Notes under the pieces: model-generated
The model's input: only the letters and a program-made list of their open reading frames with translations
Told to the model about the DNA's origin: nothing
The model's database searches: none
Assembly: GCF_000296385.1 (NCBI RefSeq)
Contig: NZ_JH815185.1
Location: forward strand, 1,465,591-1,529,590
Length of the DNA stretch: 64,000 nucleotides
Direction: 5' to 3'
Source: Lachnoanaerobaculum sp. OBRC5-5
GTDB taxonomy: Bacteria; Bacillota; Clostridia; Lachnospirales; Lachnospiraceae
Shown: positions 27,877-36,381 of the stretch, one piece after another
Position numbering within the stretch: position 1 is the stretch's first letter
How the letters are laid out: each line of letters starts with the position of its first letter
Program-made: the position numbers and the translations under genes

Positions 27877-28943
27877 AAATTGATATTCCTACCTTTCACA
27901 ATCCTTATAACTCTTCTAAAAAAGTCATAGCCCCCATTTATATACTCCCCCATCTCTTCATCTTTATTTTCAAAGTATGGTGAAATCGGGAAATATCCCC
28001 ATACAGGCCCCATTCCTCCACATATATTTCGGCCTCCATCTCCACCTTTATATGAAAACACTCCATCATCATATACAATCTCTCTGCAATACGGATCATC
28101 TGCTATATAAAGTCCAAAGAAATTTTCTTTCTCCAAGGCATACTCTTCGTCATCATCCATAAACTCTATATGTCTAAGCTTCATAGAAAAATCCATATTG
28201 TTGCCCCAAGGAAATATGCTTCTACAGCCCTTACCTGCCAAATACTCCCACTCTCTTTTTGTCGGAAGAAAATAATCATTATCTGTTATATCCTGTAAAA
28301 GTTCCTTAAATGTAGTTTCTCTATAAACTTTACCATGCCAACTTTCATTTTCTTTATACAAACACATACTCTTATGAACTGTTATTTCAGATATGCCCTT
28401 CTTTTCGGCATTTTCAATCATTGTTTGCCATTCTTTGTTTTCTTTAAGTTCCTCATCCAAAATATTTTTCCAGCAAGTTTCACTATAGTCCTTTTGGACT
28501 AACATAGGATGTATTAAAACAGTCTCCTCCTTACTGAAATTGTTATTCAGATAGTCTTCTATCGTTGATACAAATTCATTGTCGTAAAGCTTTTCTTTTA
28601 TCCTAGTAATATAATCTTGGCTGTCTGTTTCATCTTCATCCTCATCTATAAATGAGTATGCGAGATAATATAAATTTTCTTCATTAAAAATCTCAGAAGG
28701 CTTTCTATCTTTAAAGTCAATTCCCAGCTTAACACTCTCACCGGGAACAAATATAAATTCTATACCATCTTTTGAGCGAAACTCTGCTGTATATGTAGAT
28801 TTATTAAAAGCTGCAAATTCTTTAAAACAAAGCATTTCCAAATCATAGGTACCAGCAAGATTATTTAATAATTCTTGTTTCTCAGATATGGAAAGAGAAT
28901 CGTATATGGGATTATATAATTTTTCTGTTGGTATGCTGTTCAT
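27873..28943 (-). CDS. Protein with C-terminal FGE/SUMF1-like domain
   Basis: A 356-residue cytoplasmic protein. The C-terminal 130 residues resemble the formylglycine-generating-enzyme fold: FLPTKREWEYLAGKG and SIFPWGNNMDF match the family's PTEAEWEYAARGG and PWGN, and the end GGYDFFRRVIRI matches GFRVVR. The N-terminal part (about 1-215) has no recognised domain. I see no Cys pair of true FGEs, so it may be a C-lectin-like binding or structural version. The start MNSIPTEKL follows AAGGAG at nine bases; codons further upstream come from a broken HTH gene. It is coupled to a small membrane protein. Confidence 0.6.
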   Translation of the reverse strand: MNSIPTEKLYNPIYDSLSISEKQELLNNLAGTYDLEMLCFKEFAAFNKSTYTAEFRSKDGIEFIFVPGESVKLGIDFKDRKPSEIFNEENLYYLAYSFIDEDEDETDSQDYITRIKEKLYDNEFVSTIEDYLNNNFSKEETVLIHPMLVQKDYSETCWKNILDEELKENKEWQTMIENAEKKGISEITVHKSMCLYKENESWHGKVYRETTFKELLQDITDNDYFLPTKREWEYLAGKGCRSIFPWGNNMDFSMKLRHIEFMDDDEEYALEKENFFGLYIADDPYCREIVYDDGVFSYKGGDGGRNICGGMGPVWGYFPISPYFENKDEEMGEYINGGYDFFRRVIRIVKGRNINL

Positions 28944-29164
28944 GGATAGGTTCTCCTTCAAATTTACCGTTGGATTTCTTGTACCGTTTTCCAATTTACT
29001 TATATCAGCTTAATTTATTCCTGTTCTTTTTGTGTAAGATCTTGCGATGTTCCGGTGTCAACAATAGCCCTTATAACATCTATTTCTGGTTGTATGTTTT
29101 CGTATTCTTTTTTGAAATTTATATCTTTAAGCTGCTTATTCAACATATCATCAAATGTTCTCAT
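28944..29164 (-). pseudogene. HigA-like XRE antitoxin remnant
   Basis: From ATG at 29164 the minus strand reads MRTFDDMLNKQLKDINFKKE, continues to VIRAIVDTGTSQDLTQKEQE and stops. A second frame resumes with KRTGIN, a stop, then ADISKLENGTRNPTVNL. Together these are the start and HTH of a HigA-type antitoxin with a short deletion and a nonsense codon. No intact toxin is nearby. Confidence 0.65.
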
Positions 29165-29199
29165 TTTCCACTTATCCTTTTTATTTAATTATATGGTAT

Positions 29200-29393
29200 A
29201 TATAACATATCATCAATATGACACTCATCTTTGATATTAAGCTTCATATACTTGTACGATATTGCCCTTAGCTTTTTACAATCCGTTTTCCAGTCTGCTT
29301 ATATCAGCTTGACTTATCCCTGTTCTTTTTGACAATTCCTTTTATATATGAAGCACCTTTAACGGTTCAGTATATCTAAAAACTTCAGGGTAA
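29200..29393 (-). pseudogene. Second HTH fragment and decayed sequence before lepB
   Basis: At about 29280-29340 the minus strand reads ELSKRTGISQADISRLENG, the core of another XRE HTH, then breaks off. A further short frame (KKLRAISYKYMKLNIKDECH) follows to 29200. This suggests that two related toxin-antitoxin loci decayed here. Nothing intact is present. Confidence 0.5.
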
Positions 29394-29936
29394 TTATTTT
29401 AACATTTTAAATCCCGGAAAATATCTGAATATTACTTTTGCAATTATTTTTTCCTTGTATACATATGAATGAACCCATCTTCTGGAGTCTTCGGAGGCGT
29501 TCCGGTTATCACCTAAACAAAAATAAGCTCCTTCAGGAACTTCAAAATGCATATCCGCTTCCGGAATCATAGGCTCTTTTATATAATTTTCTTCAAGAGG
29601 AGTTTCGGAATTGTTCAAATACACTTCTCCGTTCTTAATATCCACAATATCTCCCGGCTCGCCGATAATTCTTTTTACATAGTACTTCTTCTCATTATCT
29701 GGAAACTTAAATATTATAATATCTCCACGCTTTGGCTCATTAAAAAGATAAGTGAGTCTGGATCCGATAATTCTGTCACCTGTCATTATAGTATTCTCCA
29801 TAGAAGGAGTCGGCACTCTTGAATTTGCTATAATAACAAGATTTAAGACAGTTGCTATTACAGCAGCAACAACAAGTACAGATGCCCAACTGAAAATTTC
29901 TTTTACGACACCAAATTTTAATTTTTTATTTATCAT
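29394..29936 (-). CDS. lepB: Signal peptidase I
   Basis: A 180-residue type I signal peptidase with one N-terminal membrane helix (residues about 15-37). The catalytic dyad is Ser45 in TPSMENTI and Lys88 in YYVKRIIG; GDNRNASEDSR is the conserved box E. It removes signal peptides from exported proteins. The start is the ATG after GGAGGAG; a TTG four codons earlier would bury that site. Confidence 0.94.
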   Translation of the reverse strand: MINKKLKFGVVKEIFSWASVLVVAAVIATVLNLVIIANSRVPTPSMENTIMTGDRIIGSRLTYLFNEPKRGDIIIFKFPDNEKKYYVKRIIGEPGDIVDIKNGEVYLNNSETPLEENYIKEPMIPEADMHFEVPEGAYFCLGDNRNASEDSRRWVHSYVYKEKIIAKVIFRYFPGFKMLK

Positions 29937-29957
29937 ATTCTCCTCCAATATAAGTTT

Positions 29958-30158
29958 CTAATATTCGCTAAGTTCAATTTTGGTTTTTGTATTTAGAGCA
30001 TTTCTCTTTAACTCAAACGGTATTCCGTCATAACTGACAACACTTTTTAAAAATATCGTAATAGCTGATGACATATTTAAACCTAAATCATTAAACAACT
30101 CTTCAGCTGATTGCTTCAATTCTGAATCTACTCTTATATTAATATTTGTTGTAGCCAT
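29958..30158 (-). CDS. Orphan, C-terminally short RelB/DinJ-type antitoxin
   Basis: A 66-residue protein with a full DinJ-like ribbon-helix-helix (TNINIRVDSELKQSAEELFN and DLGLNMSSAITIFLKSVVSY) but a tail of only about 16 residues after GIPFELKRN, whereas the intact antitoxin at 18187 continues for about 35. No toxin gene follows; lepB starts 22 bp away. It is probably the leftover of a toxin-antitoxin pair, possibly still able to bind DNA. Confidence 0.6.
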   Translation of the reverse strand: MATTNINIRVDSELKQSAEELFNDLGLNMSSAITIFLKSVVSYDGIPFELKRNALNTKTKIELSEY

Positions 30159-30307
30159 ATTCATTACCTCTTTATATATGGTATAGTATCATGAATTTTT
30201 ATATATGTCACACATTGTAAATCATATATCCTTCAATGTGATGCATTATACTGCAATATAGCAAAACCATTTTAACATAAAATATTTTTGTGCTCTTAAA
30301 AAAGTTA

Positions 30308-30376
30308 CAAAATCATCTTCATTTGCTCCATACGGCAATTTCATCCGGTCATCCTTTCCACAAAAGCTCCTTGCTT
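30308..30376. repeat. Left 69-bp direct repeat flanking the accessory island
   Basis: Matches 47612-47680 at 67 of 69 positions. The right copy covers the start codon, ribosome binding site and upstream region of a 66-residue gene; the left copy has the first 12 codons (MKLPYGANEDDF) and then diverges into a short nonsense tail. Confidence 0.85.
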
Positions 30377-30881
30377 ATCTTCCTAAAAAACCAATAAACA
30401 AAGCCTGAATTGCCGATACAACCGGAATAAATAAGAAAGGAATCACTAGAAAATGTTCAACAACTGCCAAATGTTTCATCCAGTTATTAAATTCATAATC
30501 CTTGTGCCCTTCTGTTCCTGGGATGACAATTTTGTTTTTATACTTTCCCTGAAACAACAGAAAGTCTAACAAGAAAAAATCACCTAAGTTTAATATGCTC
30601 CACTGAATATATCCCGTCCAAAACACATTCCAAAAACCGGTAATCCCTTTGTGTAAAACGCTTGCTGTCGAATAGGCAAAACAAATTCCAACAATGAAAA
30701 CGGTTAATATCCTGTTTATCTTCTTCTCCTGTTTTGTCATTTGTTCGGGTGCGGCCTTTTGTATGGCCTTTGGATAAGAATTAAAAAAGAATCTTGGATT
30801 AATGAGTACCAAGGTAGCTACCGCCCCGTTAAAAATAGCCGCTATAGCAACACCGTCAAGAAACGCTTGTATTACATCCAT
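30375..30881 (-). CDS. Unknown integral membrane protein
   Basis: A 168-residue protein preceded by AAGGAGG. It has about four hydrophobic segments (GVAIAAIFNGAVATLVLI, ILTVFIVGICFAYSTASV, ILNLGDFFLLDFLLF, FLVIPFLFIPVVSAIQALFI) separated by polar loops. I do not recognise a family. It begins 21 bp after the truncated VirB4 fragment and its stop lies in the 69-bp repeat, so it sits at the broken edge of the conjugative element and may be cargo or host sequence brought next to it by deletion. Confidence 0.6.
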   Translation of the reverse strand: MDVIQAFLDGVAIAAIFNGAVATLVLINPRFFFNSYPKAIQKAAPEQMTKQEKKINRILTVFIVGICFAYSTASVLHKGITGFWNVFWTGYIQWSILNLGDFFLLDFLLFQGKYKNKIVIPGTEGHKDYEFNNWMKHLAVVEHFLVIPFLFIPVVSAIQALFIGFLGR

Positions 30882-30902
30882 AAAATTCCTCCTTGTAAAG
30901 TT

Positions 30903-31229
30903 CTAATTTAACCATATCTTGCTAAACTGATTAAAAATCAAGTCTCTGTCCTCATCTAAGGCAAGCTGGTAGTTAATATCCTGAAAGGAAACAGTCTTAC
31001 TAAAATGCCTTTCATCAAGCTGGCAAATGCCATTTTTTAGAAGTCTGATATAGGGCAATGTATCTTCTACGGTGTAACGCTTTAGCTCTTTTCCAAGAAC
31101 CGACGTTAAAACTCCTTTGCTTGCTTTAGAAACTGTCAGCTTACTATGGTCTTTCTCCTGTAGCCTTCTTTTTAATGCCCTTTTGTTTTTCTTTAAAATG
31201 ATTGTTTGCAATCTTCTTTTGTTCTGCAA
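30903..31229 (-). pseudogene. VirB4/TraE conjugation ATPase, N-terminal fragment
   Basis: The first 108 codons of a VirB4-type ATPase. TVEDTLPYIRLLKNGICQLDE and KTVSFQDINYQLALDEDRDLIF are the conserved N-terminal segment in Tn916/CTn-type VirB4 proteins of about 800 residues. A TTG start with AAGGAGG at six bases is the likely original start and overlaps prgI. After DLIFNQFSK the frame runs into foreign sequence and stops, so the ATPase domain is lost and this transfer system cannot work without help. Confidence 0.85.
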
Positions 31230-31530
31230 GGTAAACCTCCTTTCTCACTCTTTTCCCCGGTTGATAAAACTTATGAAGATATATGAGCTTAAAATACTGT
31301 TCGAAAACCAAGCCATCTTTTTCAAAAAGCGTAATAAAAAATACTGGAAGGGTAGCGGTAATCAAAAACAGGACGGCAATATCATTTGGCACCAGTTTCC
31401 GTACAAAGATATAAGCTGAAAAGCCCAACAATCCTGCAATGGAAAAGCCGATAAGCTGTCTTTTCGTAAGATTAAAGGCAACTTTTGTTTTCACTCTCTT
31501 TAAATCCTTTGGAATCGGTACATACGCCAT
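31144..31530 (-). CDS. PrgI-family conjugative transfer protein
   Basis: A 128-residue membrane protein of the PrgI family (VirB3-like). The N-terminus MAYVPIPKDLKRVKTKVAFNL and RQLIGFSIAGLLGFSAYIF followed by a second helix (IAVLFLITATLPVFFITLF) and EQYFKLIYLHKFYQPGKRVRK is the standard pattern. It belongs to the inner membrane part of the type IV secretion channel and normally precedes VirB4, as here; it overlaps the VirB4 start by 86 bases. Confidence 0.88.
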   Translation of the reverse strand: MAYVPIPKDLKRVKTKVAFNLTKRQLIGFSIAGLLGFSAYIFVRKLVPNDIAVLFLITATLPVFFITLFEKDGLVFEQYFKLIYLHKFYQPGKRVRKEVYLAEQKKIANNHFKEKQKGIKKKATGERP

Positions 31531-31533
31531 GGC

Positions 31534-31797
31534 TTAGATCCTCTCTTCTCTTTCCTTGGATAATTCTTCCATATGCTCATATACTGTTCCAATTTCTTCC
31601 TGAATTCTTGCAATATCTCCTTCCGTCCTTCTATTCTGTCTTTCCTGCGTTAGCTGGAGATTATTTTGAGAAGCAATTAGACTCTCATTCACCTCCTCTA
31701 AATCTTCCAGTCTTTGATTTAGGCTAAGCCATTTGATAACTGCCAAACTTGCCAAAACCATTGTTCCTACTAAAATTCCAGTTTTTCTTTTGTTCAT
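31534..31797 (-). CDS. Small membrane-anchored coiled-coil protein of the transfer region
   Basis: An 87-residue protein with an N-terminal hydrophobic helix (TGILVGTMVLASLAVIKWL) and a long, highly charged helical region (residues about 28-87, rich in Glu, Gln and Asn) likely to form a coiled coil. It lies between virB6 and prgI on the same strand, four bases from prgI. Small proteins of this kind occur in transfer operons of Gram-positive elements; the exact role is not known. Confidence 0.6.
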   Translation of the reverse strand: MNKRKTGILVGTMVLASLAVIKWLSLNQRLEDLEEVNESLIASQNNLQLTQERQNRRTEGDIARIQEEIGTVYEHMEELSKEREERI

Positions 31798-31815
31798 CTT
31801 CTTCCCTCTCTTTCC

Positions 31816-32679
31816 CTAATGTGCATTTAGTACACTCTTTGCTAGTGATCCACTCTTTAGCATCATGAGTCCAAGTAAAACTGCATAGCAAAGAATCATC
31901 ATCGTGCTTTTGTGCATATCCGTGATTTCTATTGTTTTTACCAGTACTGCGTATATTCCAAGGCAAACCATGATAAAAAGTCCTTGTAGTCCTAAGGCAA
32001 ACAAGCCTTTAATGTAGTTCGTTCCAATCTGTCCCCATTCCTTATTTCCCATAGTGGCAAAGGGAATTGCCGAGACAGAAGCATAAACATAGATTTCAAA
32101 CATTCTTCCGTAAACAATCACCATGACTAATATAGAGATTGCTTGCATGGCAACTTTGATTAAGGAGATTTCAAAAAGAATTGTTATAAGCTCTCCTAAG
32201 GTTTTTCCTTTTATGGAATCCACCATAGCGATAATTTCATCTCCTGATACAACAGCAGTTGTATTGATGACTCCTGCCGCCTTATTGACCATGTTTTGAG
32301 CCACATCAAAGACTGCCATGGAAAACTCAAAGGAATGAGACACTAACCAAACAGCAATCCACATCTTGATAATGTATTTGAAAAACTCAAAAGTATCGGT
32401 ATCCTGCATATTATTTTTCTGCATAATCATGTTGATAAGTTCAATACATAGGATTGCTGTTATGATTAGCCCGGCTATCGGAATAATGACGGTATCGTTA
32501 ATGCTTTTGATGAATTGAAACACATCACTATTCCAGCCCATTGGCGTTTGTCCTACATCTGTTGCCACTGACCCAACTTTATCGTTTAGATCAAGGAACA
32601 TAGACTCTAAGTTTGCTTGGATACTGCCCAGTAGAAGCTCTCTGAAAAACTCTTCTATCTTGTCTAATATCTCAAACAT
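31816..32679 (-). CDS. VirB6/TrbL-like conjugation channel protein
   Basis: A 287-residue polytopic protein. The start MFEILDKIEEFFRELLLGSI and the segment QTPMGWNSDVFQFIKSINDTVIIPIAGLII are conserved in the VirB6-like proteins of Firmicutes ICEs, followed by five more hydrophobic helices and a final ILCYAVLLGLMMLKSGSLAKS. It should form part of the DNA-conducting channel. It is intact, although the ATPase it depends on (VirB4) is cut. Confidence 0.85.
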   Translation of the reverse strand: MFEILDKIEEFFRELLLGSIQANLESMFLDLNDKVGSVATDVGQTPMGWNSDVFQFIKSINDTVIIPIAGLIITAILCIELINMIMQKNNMQDTDTFEFFKYIIKMWIAVWLVSHSFEFSMAVFDVAQNMVNKAAGVINTTAVVSGDEIIAMVDSIKGKTLGELITILFEISLIKVAMQAISILVMVIVYGRMFEIYVYASVSAIPFATMGNKEWGQIGTNYIKGLFALGLQGLFIMVCLGIYAVLVKTIEITDMHKSTMMILCYAVLLGLMMLKSGSLAKSVLNAH

Positions 32680-32690
32680 ACTCTCTCCTT

Positions 32691-32786
32691 TTACTTAATC
32701 ACATTGGCAAGAAGCGGAATTAGTTTTAATCCGATAAGGGCAATGCCTCCCCCTGCCATAAGCTGCTTAATGCCTTGGGATTTTAC
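32691..32786 (-). pseudogene. Maff2-family membrane protein, C-terminal part
   Basis: The minus strand reads VKSQGIKQLMAGGGIALIG and ends LIPLLANVIK at 32691. This is the end of a Maff2-type small membrane protein that normally precedes virB6. The N-terminal part is at 44813-44953; joining NDNPGA with KSQGIKQLMAGGG gives a normal Maff2 protein. The gene is split by the 12-kb element. Confidence 0.85.
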
Positions 32787-32832
32787 TGATGTGCGATAAA
32801 GAAGTAATAGAAGTGTAAAAAATTTTGCCGTT

Positions 32833-32865
32833 CCTATCCGGCACTTGCGCATTGTGTCGGATAGG
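32833..32865 (-). terminator. Terminator or end-hairpin after the serine recombinase
   Basis: CCTATCCGGCAC and GTGTCGGATAGG pair with one mismatch around a nine-base loop, nine bases after the recombinase stop and about 50 bp from the junction. It may end transcription or belong to the recombination site. Confidence 0.6.
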
Positions 32866-32873
32866 TCGGGCGG

Positions 32874-34484
32874 TTATTCGGGCAAGTCCACCTTGCCAAC
32901 AAAAGAATAATAAATCTCAATGTCCTGTCTGCGGGTCTTGTTCTCGTCATAGCTGCACTCATGCACAACGATTTTCTCTACAAACTCCCGCAGCAGAGTA
33001 GGGGTAAGTTCTTCAAAGCTGGTATGCCGCCGGACAACATTCATAAACTTTTCTGCGTTCACGGTGGCTTCCTGTGCTTTGGAAAGCTCCGCTTGAATAG
33101 CAGCGGCTCTTTCTTTCAGCTCCCGTTGCTCTGCTTCATAGTCTGCCGACAGCTCTGTGAAACGCTCGTCTGATATGCGCCCGGTCACGCTGTCCTCATA
33201 CAGCCGCTTGAAGATAGCGGATAACTCGGCTATGCGTTTCTCGGAGGCTTCCAGTTCCTTTTTCTTGGCGGCGTTCCTGCGTTTGCCCCCGTCCTCGTTC
33301 TGCTCAATCAAGAGTTTCATAAACCGGGCTTCATGCTTTGCCGCATAGCTGGTCACTTTCCGCAGATTGGAGAGTACACCAGCGGTCAAGAGGTCGGTGC
33401 GGATAAAGTGCGCCGTACAGTCATGGGTGCGTTTCTTGTAGTTGCCGCAGATATAACAGTCCTGCTTGCGCTTGTCCGTCTGGTATCGCTGCTGATACAT
33501 CACGCTGCCGCAGTCCGCACAGAACAGTATGCCGGAGAACAAACCCACTTCATCATAGCGGTTTGGGCGTTTGCGCTGTTTGCGAAGCTCCTGCACCCGT
33601 TCCCATGTTTGGGTGTCTATGATAGGCTCGTGGTGGTTCTCGAAAATCACTTGCTTTTCCGGGGGATTTTCTACACTGTGCTTGACTTTGTAAGAAAGTT
33701 TTTCTGTCTTGAAATTTACCAGACAGCCTGTGTATTCCCGGTTTTCAAGGATATGCACTACGGTATTGGTCGCCCACTTGCACTCATAGCCGGGGTGGTA
33801 GCGGCGGGTGCTGCCCGTCCTGCGGTATTCAAGCGTTCCCGGCGTGGGGATTTGCTGCTCTGTGAGCATACGGGCTATCTTGGTCGGACCATTCCCGGCA
33901 AGACAGAGGTTGTATATCTGCTTGACTACGGGTGCAGCTTCCTCGTCAATAATGAAATTTTCATCCTCGTCCATGAGGTAGCCATACACAGGCTTGCTTG
34001 TGATGGGCTTGCCATTCATGCCTTTTGAGCGTTTTACTGCTTTGATTTTCTTGCTCGTATCTCTCACCAGCCATTCGTTAAAGATATTCCGCAGCGGGGC
34101 AAAGTCATTGTCGCCCTGTGCGCTGTCCACTCCGTCATTGATAGCGATGAAGCGGACACCTTTCTGTGGGAAAATCATTTCCGTGTACATTCCCACTTGC
34201 AGGTAGTTTCGCCCTAACCTCGACATATCCTTTACGATAACTGTCCCGACTTTTCCGGCTTCAATGTCCGCAAGCATGGCTTGAAAACCGGGTCTTTGAA
34301 AGTTCGCACCAGAATAACCGTCGTCCGTGTACCAGCGCAGATTGGAAAAGCCGTTCTGCTTTGCATAGGTTTCAAGGATACGCTTCTGATTGGAAATGGA
34401 ATTGCTTTCGCCTTGCAGCTCGTCCTCATGGGATAGTCTTGGGTAAAGGGCGGTAATTGGTTGTTGGTTGGTCTGTCTTAACAT
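32874..34484 (-). CDS. Large serine recombinase (TndX/TnpX-like)
   Basis: A 536-residue site-specific recombinase. The N-terminal resolvase domain (about 10-155) has ALYPRLSHEDELQGESNSISNQ, where the first Ser after YPRL is the likely nucleophile, and VIVKDMSRLGRNYLQVG. A recombinase domain follows (KPVYGYLMDEDENF onward) and a zinc ribbon (CADCGSVMYQQRY, CYICGNYKKRTHDC) with a coiled-coil motif to residue 470. The C-terminal part fits DUF4368. It should excise and integrate the element it belongs to, whose ends lie in Maff2. Confidence 0.92.
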   Translation of the reverse strand: MLRQTNQQPITALYPRLSHEDELQGESNSISNQKRILETYAKQNGFSNLRWYTDDGYSGANFQRPGFQAMLADIEAGKVGTVIVKDMSRLGRNYLQVGMYTEMIFPQKGVRFIAINDGVDSAQGDNDFAPLRNIFNEWLVRDTSKKIKAVKRSKGMNGKPITSKPVYGYLMDEDENFIIDEEAAPVVKQIYNLCLAGNGPTKIARMLTEQQIPTPGTLEYRRTGSTRRYHPGYECKWATNTVVHILENREYTGCLVNFKTEKLSYKVKHSVENPPEKQVIFENHHEPIIDTQTWERVQELRKQRKRPNRYDEVGLFSGILFCADCGSVMYQQRYQTDKRKQDCYICGNYKKRTHDCTAHFIRTDLLTAGVLSNLRKVTSYAAKHEARFMKLLIEQNEDGGKRRNAAKKKELEASEKRIAELSAIFKRLYEDSVTGRISDERFTELSADYEAEQRELKERAAAIQAELSKAQEATVNAEKFMNVVRRHTSFEELTPTLLREFVEKIVVHECSYDENKTRRQDIEIYYSFVGKVDLPE

Positions 34485-34595
34485 AAAATCCTCCGTTTCC
34501 GACAGCCAGCCCCACTATTCCGTACCTTGATTGTACCACATGGGGCGGCTGTCTGTATAGCGGCAAAAGCGTCAAATCTGCTTCTTTATGGTCGG

Positions 34596-34784
34596 TCAAA
34601 TCGCCGTTTTTTGTGTAGCAGCTTCCGCTTCCAGCACTTTCATCATCTTGTCGGCTGCGGTGTCGGTTGCGCCCTGCTTGAAGAAGCCGGAAACGGTAAG
34701 GACGGAGTTGCCCATGCGGATTTCCGTCACACAGTCCGGGCGGCGGTCTGTTTTGGTGGTGCTTGTCTGTTTCGTTTCTGTCAT
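34596..34784 (-). CDS. TnpW-family transposon-encoded protein
   Basis: A 62-residue protein, MTETKQTSTTKTDRRPDCVT at the start, then IRMGNSVLTVSGFFKQG and TAADKMMKVLEAEA. This is the TnpW family found next to the recombinase of Tn4451/Tn5397-like elements. It overlaps the DnaC-like gene by four bases (ATGA). Its role is not established; position suggests a helper in excision or maintenance. Confidence 0.82.
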   Translation of the reverse strand: MTETKQTSTTKTDRRPDCVTEIRMGNSVLTVSGFFKQGATDTAADKMMKVLEAEAATQKTAI

Positions 34785-35635
34785 AGGCTCTCCTTTCGCT
34801 GCTTCATCAGTTGCTTTAAGCGTTCCAGCTTTTCCTGTGCGGTTTCCTTTCGGAAGTTGCTGCCCGTGAAGCGGACGGGGGCGCACATGGAAGTCAGCCT
34901 GTCATAGATACGGGCGTGGGGCGTGTCCTGCGGGTGCTGCAATTCCTCCAGCGTGAGGTTGGTCGTGGCGATCAGCGGCTTGCCGCTTCGGTAACGGCTG
35001 TCAATCACGCTGTAAACCTGTTCCAGCCCGTATTCTGTTCCTCGCTCCATACCGAAATCATCAAGTATCAGCAGAGGGTAGCTGCAAAGGCGGGAAATAT
35101 ATTCGTTCCTGCCCTCAAAGCTGGCGGCAAGGTCACCCAGTATCGTTGCAAAGTTTGTCATGCAGACGGCAACCTCTTTTTCCATAAGGGCGTTGGCGAT
35201 ACAGGCGGCAAGGTAGCTTTTTCCCGTCCCCACGCCGCCCCAAAACAGGTAGCCGATATTTTCAGCCTGCATGGTTTCCCAGCTCTCCACATAAAAGCGG
35301 GCGGTTTCGGTCTGCGGGTTTCTGCCGTTGTCATGCTCAAATGTCCAGTTCCGCATAGCAGGGTCGGTAAAGCCCCGGCGTTTCAAGTCCTCCACTTTTT
35401 CAAGGTGCTTCTGTCGGCTTTCGGCGGCTTGCTGCTTTTCACGGGCTGCCCGCTGGCAGTCGCACTCTGCCGGGTGGCGGTCACGCCCGAAACAAGTCTT
35501 TCCCTCTGCAAAATAGGCTTCTTTGGGCGTATGGCACTTACCGCAGTATAAAAGCCCGTCCTCGCCTGTGTAGTCCTCCGCTTCGGCGGTAGTGGCTGTA
35601 ATGTCCGTAATCATAGCTTCAATTCCGTTTTTCAT
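34781..35635 (-). CDS. DnaC/IstB-like helicase-loader ATPase
   Basis: A 284-residue AAA+ ATPase. A Cys-rich N-terminus (CGKCHTPKEAYF, CFGRDRHPAECDCQR) precedes Walker A GGVGTGKSYLAA (about residues 132-143) and Walker B LLILDDFG. These proteins load the replicative helicase, here probably for replication of the excised element. The start follows GGAGGGCG and overlaps the upstream replisome organizer by four bases. Confidence 0.88.
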   Translation of the reverse strand: MKNGIEAMITDITATTAEAEDYTGEDGLLYCGKCHTPKEAYFAEGKTCFGRDRHPAECDCQRAAREKQQAAESRQKHLEKVEDLKRRGFTDPAMRNWTFEHDNGRNPQTETARFYVESWETMQAENIGYLFWGGVGTGKSYLAACIANALMEKEVAVCMTNFATILGDLAASFEGRNEYISRLCSYPLLILDDFGMERGTEYGLEQVYSVIDSRYRSGKPLIATTNLTLEELQHPQDTPHARIYDRLTSMCAPVRFTGSNFRKETAQEKLERLKQLMKQRKESL

Positions 35636-36381
35636 AAGCTCTCGCCCTCCTTGCATGAATAATCGGGTATGCCCTGTTTCGGGGCAGCCTTGCCTTTGGC
35701 AGCGTCCTCCTGCGCCCACTTGTAAATGGTGGCTGCATGGCTGTGGTACTGTTTCCCGGTGGAAGCGATATGGCAGGAAAGCCGGTCAATATAATACTCC
35801 CACTTGTCGGGCAACTCTGTTTTTAGCCCGGAAAGCTCTGTATCGGTCAGTATCACATTGTTGTATCTGCCATAAGCGGCGGGGGTGGGGTGTCCCGTTT
35901 CTCCCTCTCTCTCTTTTTCTATCTCTATCTCTTTCTCTAACTCTATCTCTATCTCTGGTGGACGAATGTCGGACAAATGTCCGCCTTTTGTCCGGGGCGG
36001 TAAAAGTGCCTTGTTTTCCAGTCTTGCAGCCCGTTTCCGCTCGGCTTCGGTAGAGGACTGTCCTATCATCAGCTCAATGTCGGTCATATAGAAAGCCCCG
36101 CTGTCAAGCTGCTCCACAAGCCCCAACTGCCGGAAAATCTCTAAAGCCCTCTCAACCGTCCCTATCTGGTGGCGGGTCAGTGTCGCTATCATCTGCGCTG
36201 TGTAGGGGATATGCTCGTCAAGCTGCAATTTCCCGCCGTTTTTCAGCGATTTTAAGTACAGCTTCAAGAGGATATTGGAGTATAAAATCCCGTCTTTCAT
36301 ATCTTCCAGCAGCACAATGGAGTCGCTGTCAAAAAAGTTCTCTTTCAGCTTGAGGTAGTAATACTTGCGGTTATCTGCCAT
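35632..36381 (-). CDS. Phage-type replisome organizer / replication initiator
   Basis: A 249-residue protein. It starts MADNRKYYYLKLKENFFDSD after AGGAGGAC; residues 1-115 match the phage replisome organizer N-terminal domain (DSIVLLEDMKDGILYSNILLKLYLKSLK, a winged helix). A low-complexity linker of repeating Glu-Ile-Glu units lies at about 135-155. The C-terminal part resembles a DnaB/DnaD-like helicase contact domain (ELPDKWEYYIDRLSCHIASTG and YHSHAATIYKWAQED). With the DnaC-like partner it probably starts replication of the excised element. Confidence 0.85.
   Translation of the reverse strand: MADNRKYYYLKLKENFFDSDSIVLLEDMKDGILYSNILLKLYLKSLKNGGKLQLDEHIPYTAQMIATLTRHQIGTVERALEIFRQLGLVEQLDSGAFYMTDIELMIGQSSTEAERKRAARLENKALLPPRTKGGHLSDIRPPEIEIELEKEIEIEKEREGETGHPTPAAYGRYNNVILTDTELSGLKTELPDKWEYYIDRLSCHIASTGKQYHSHAATIYKWAQEDAAKGKAAPKQGIPDYSCKEGESL

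Noticed and set aside
33333..34028. A 231-codon frame on the plus strand opposite the serine recombinase
   Set aside because: Long antisense frames are expected in GC-rich genes; the recombinase on the other strand has complete motifs.
35888..35960. A pyrimidine-rich, simple-sequence stretch of TCTCTA units
   Set aside because: It is the coding complement of a Glu-Ile-rich linker in the replisome organizer and needs no other explanation, though its length may vary between strains.
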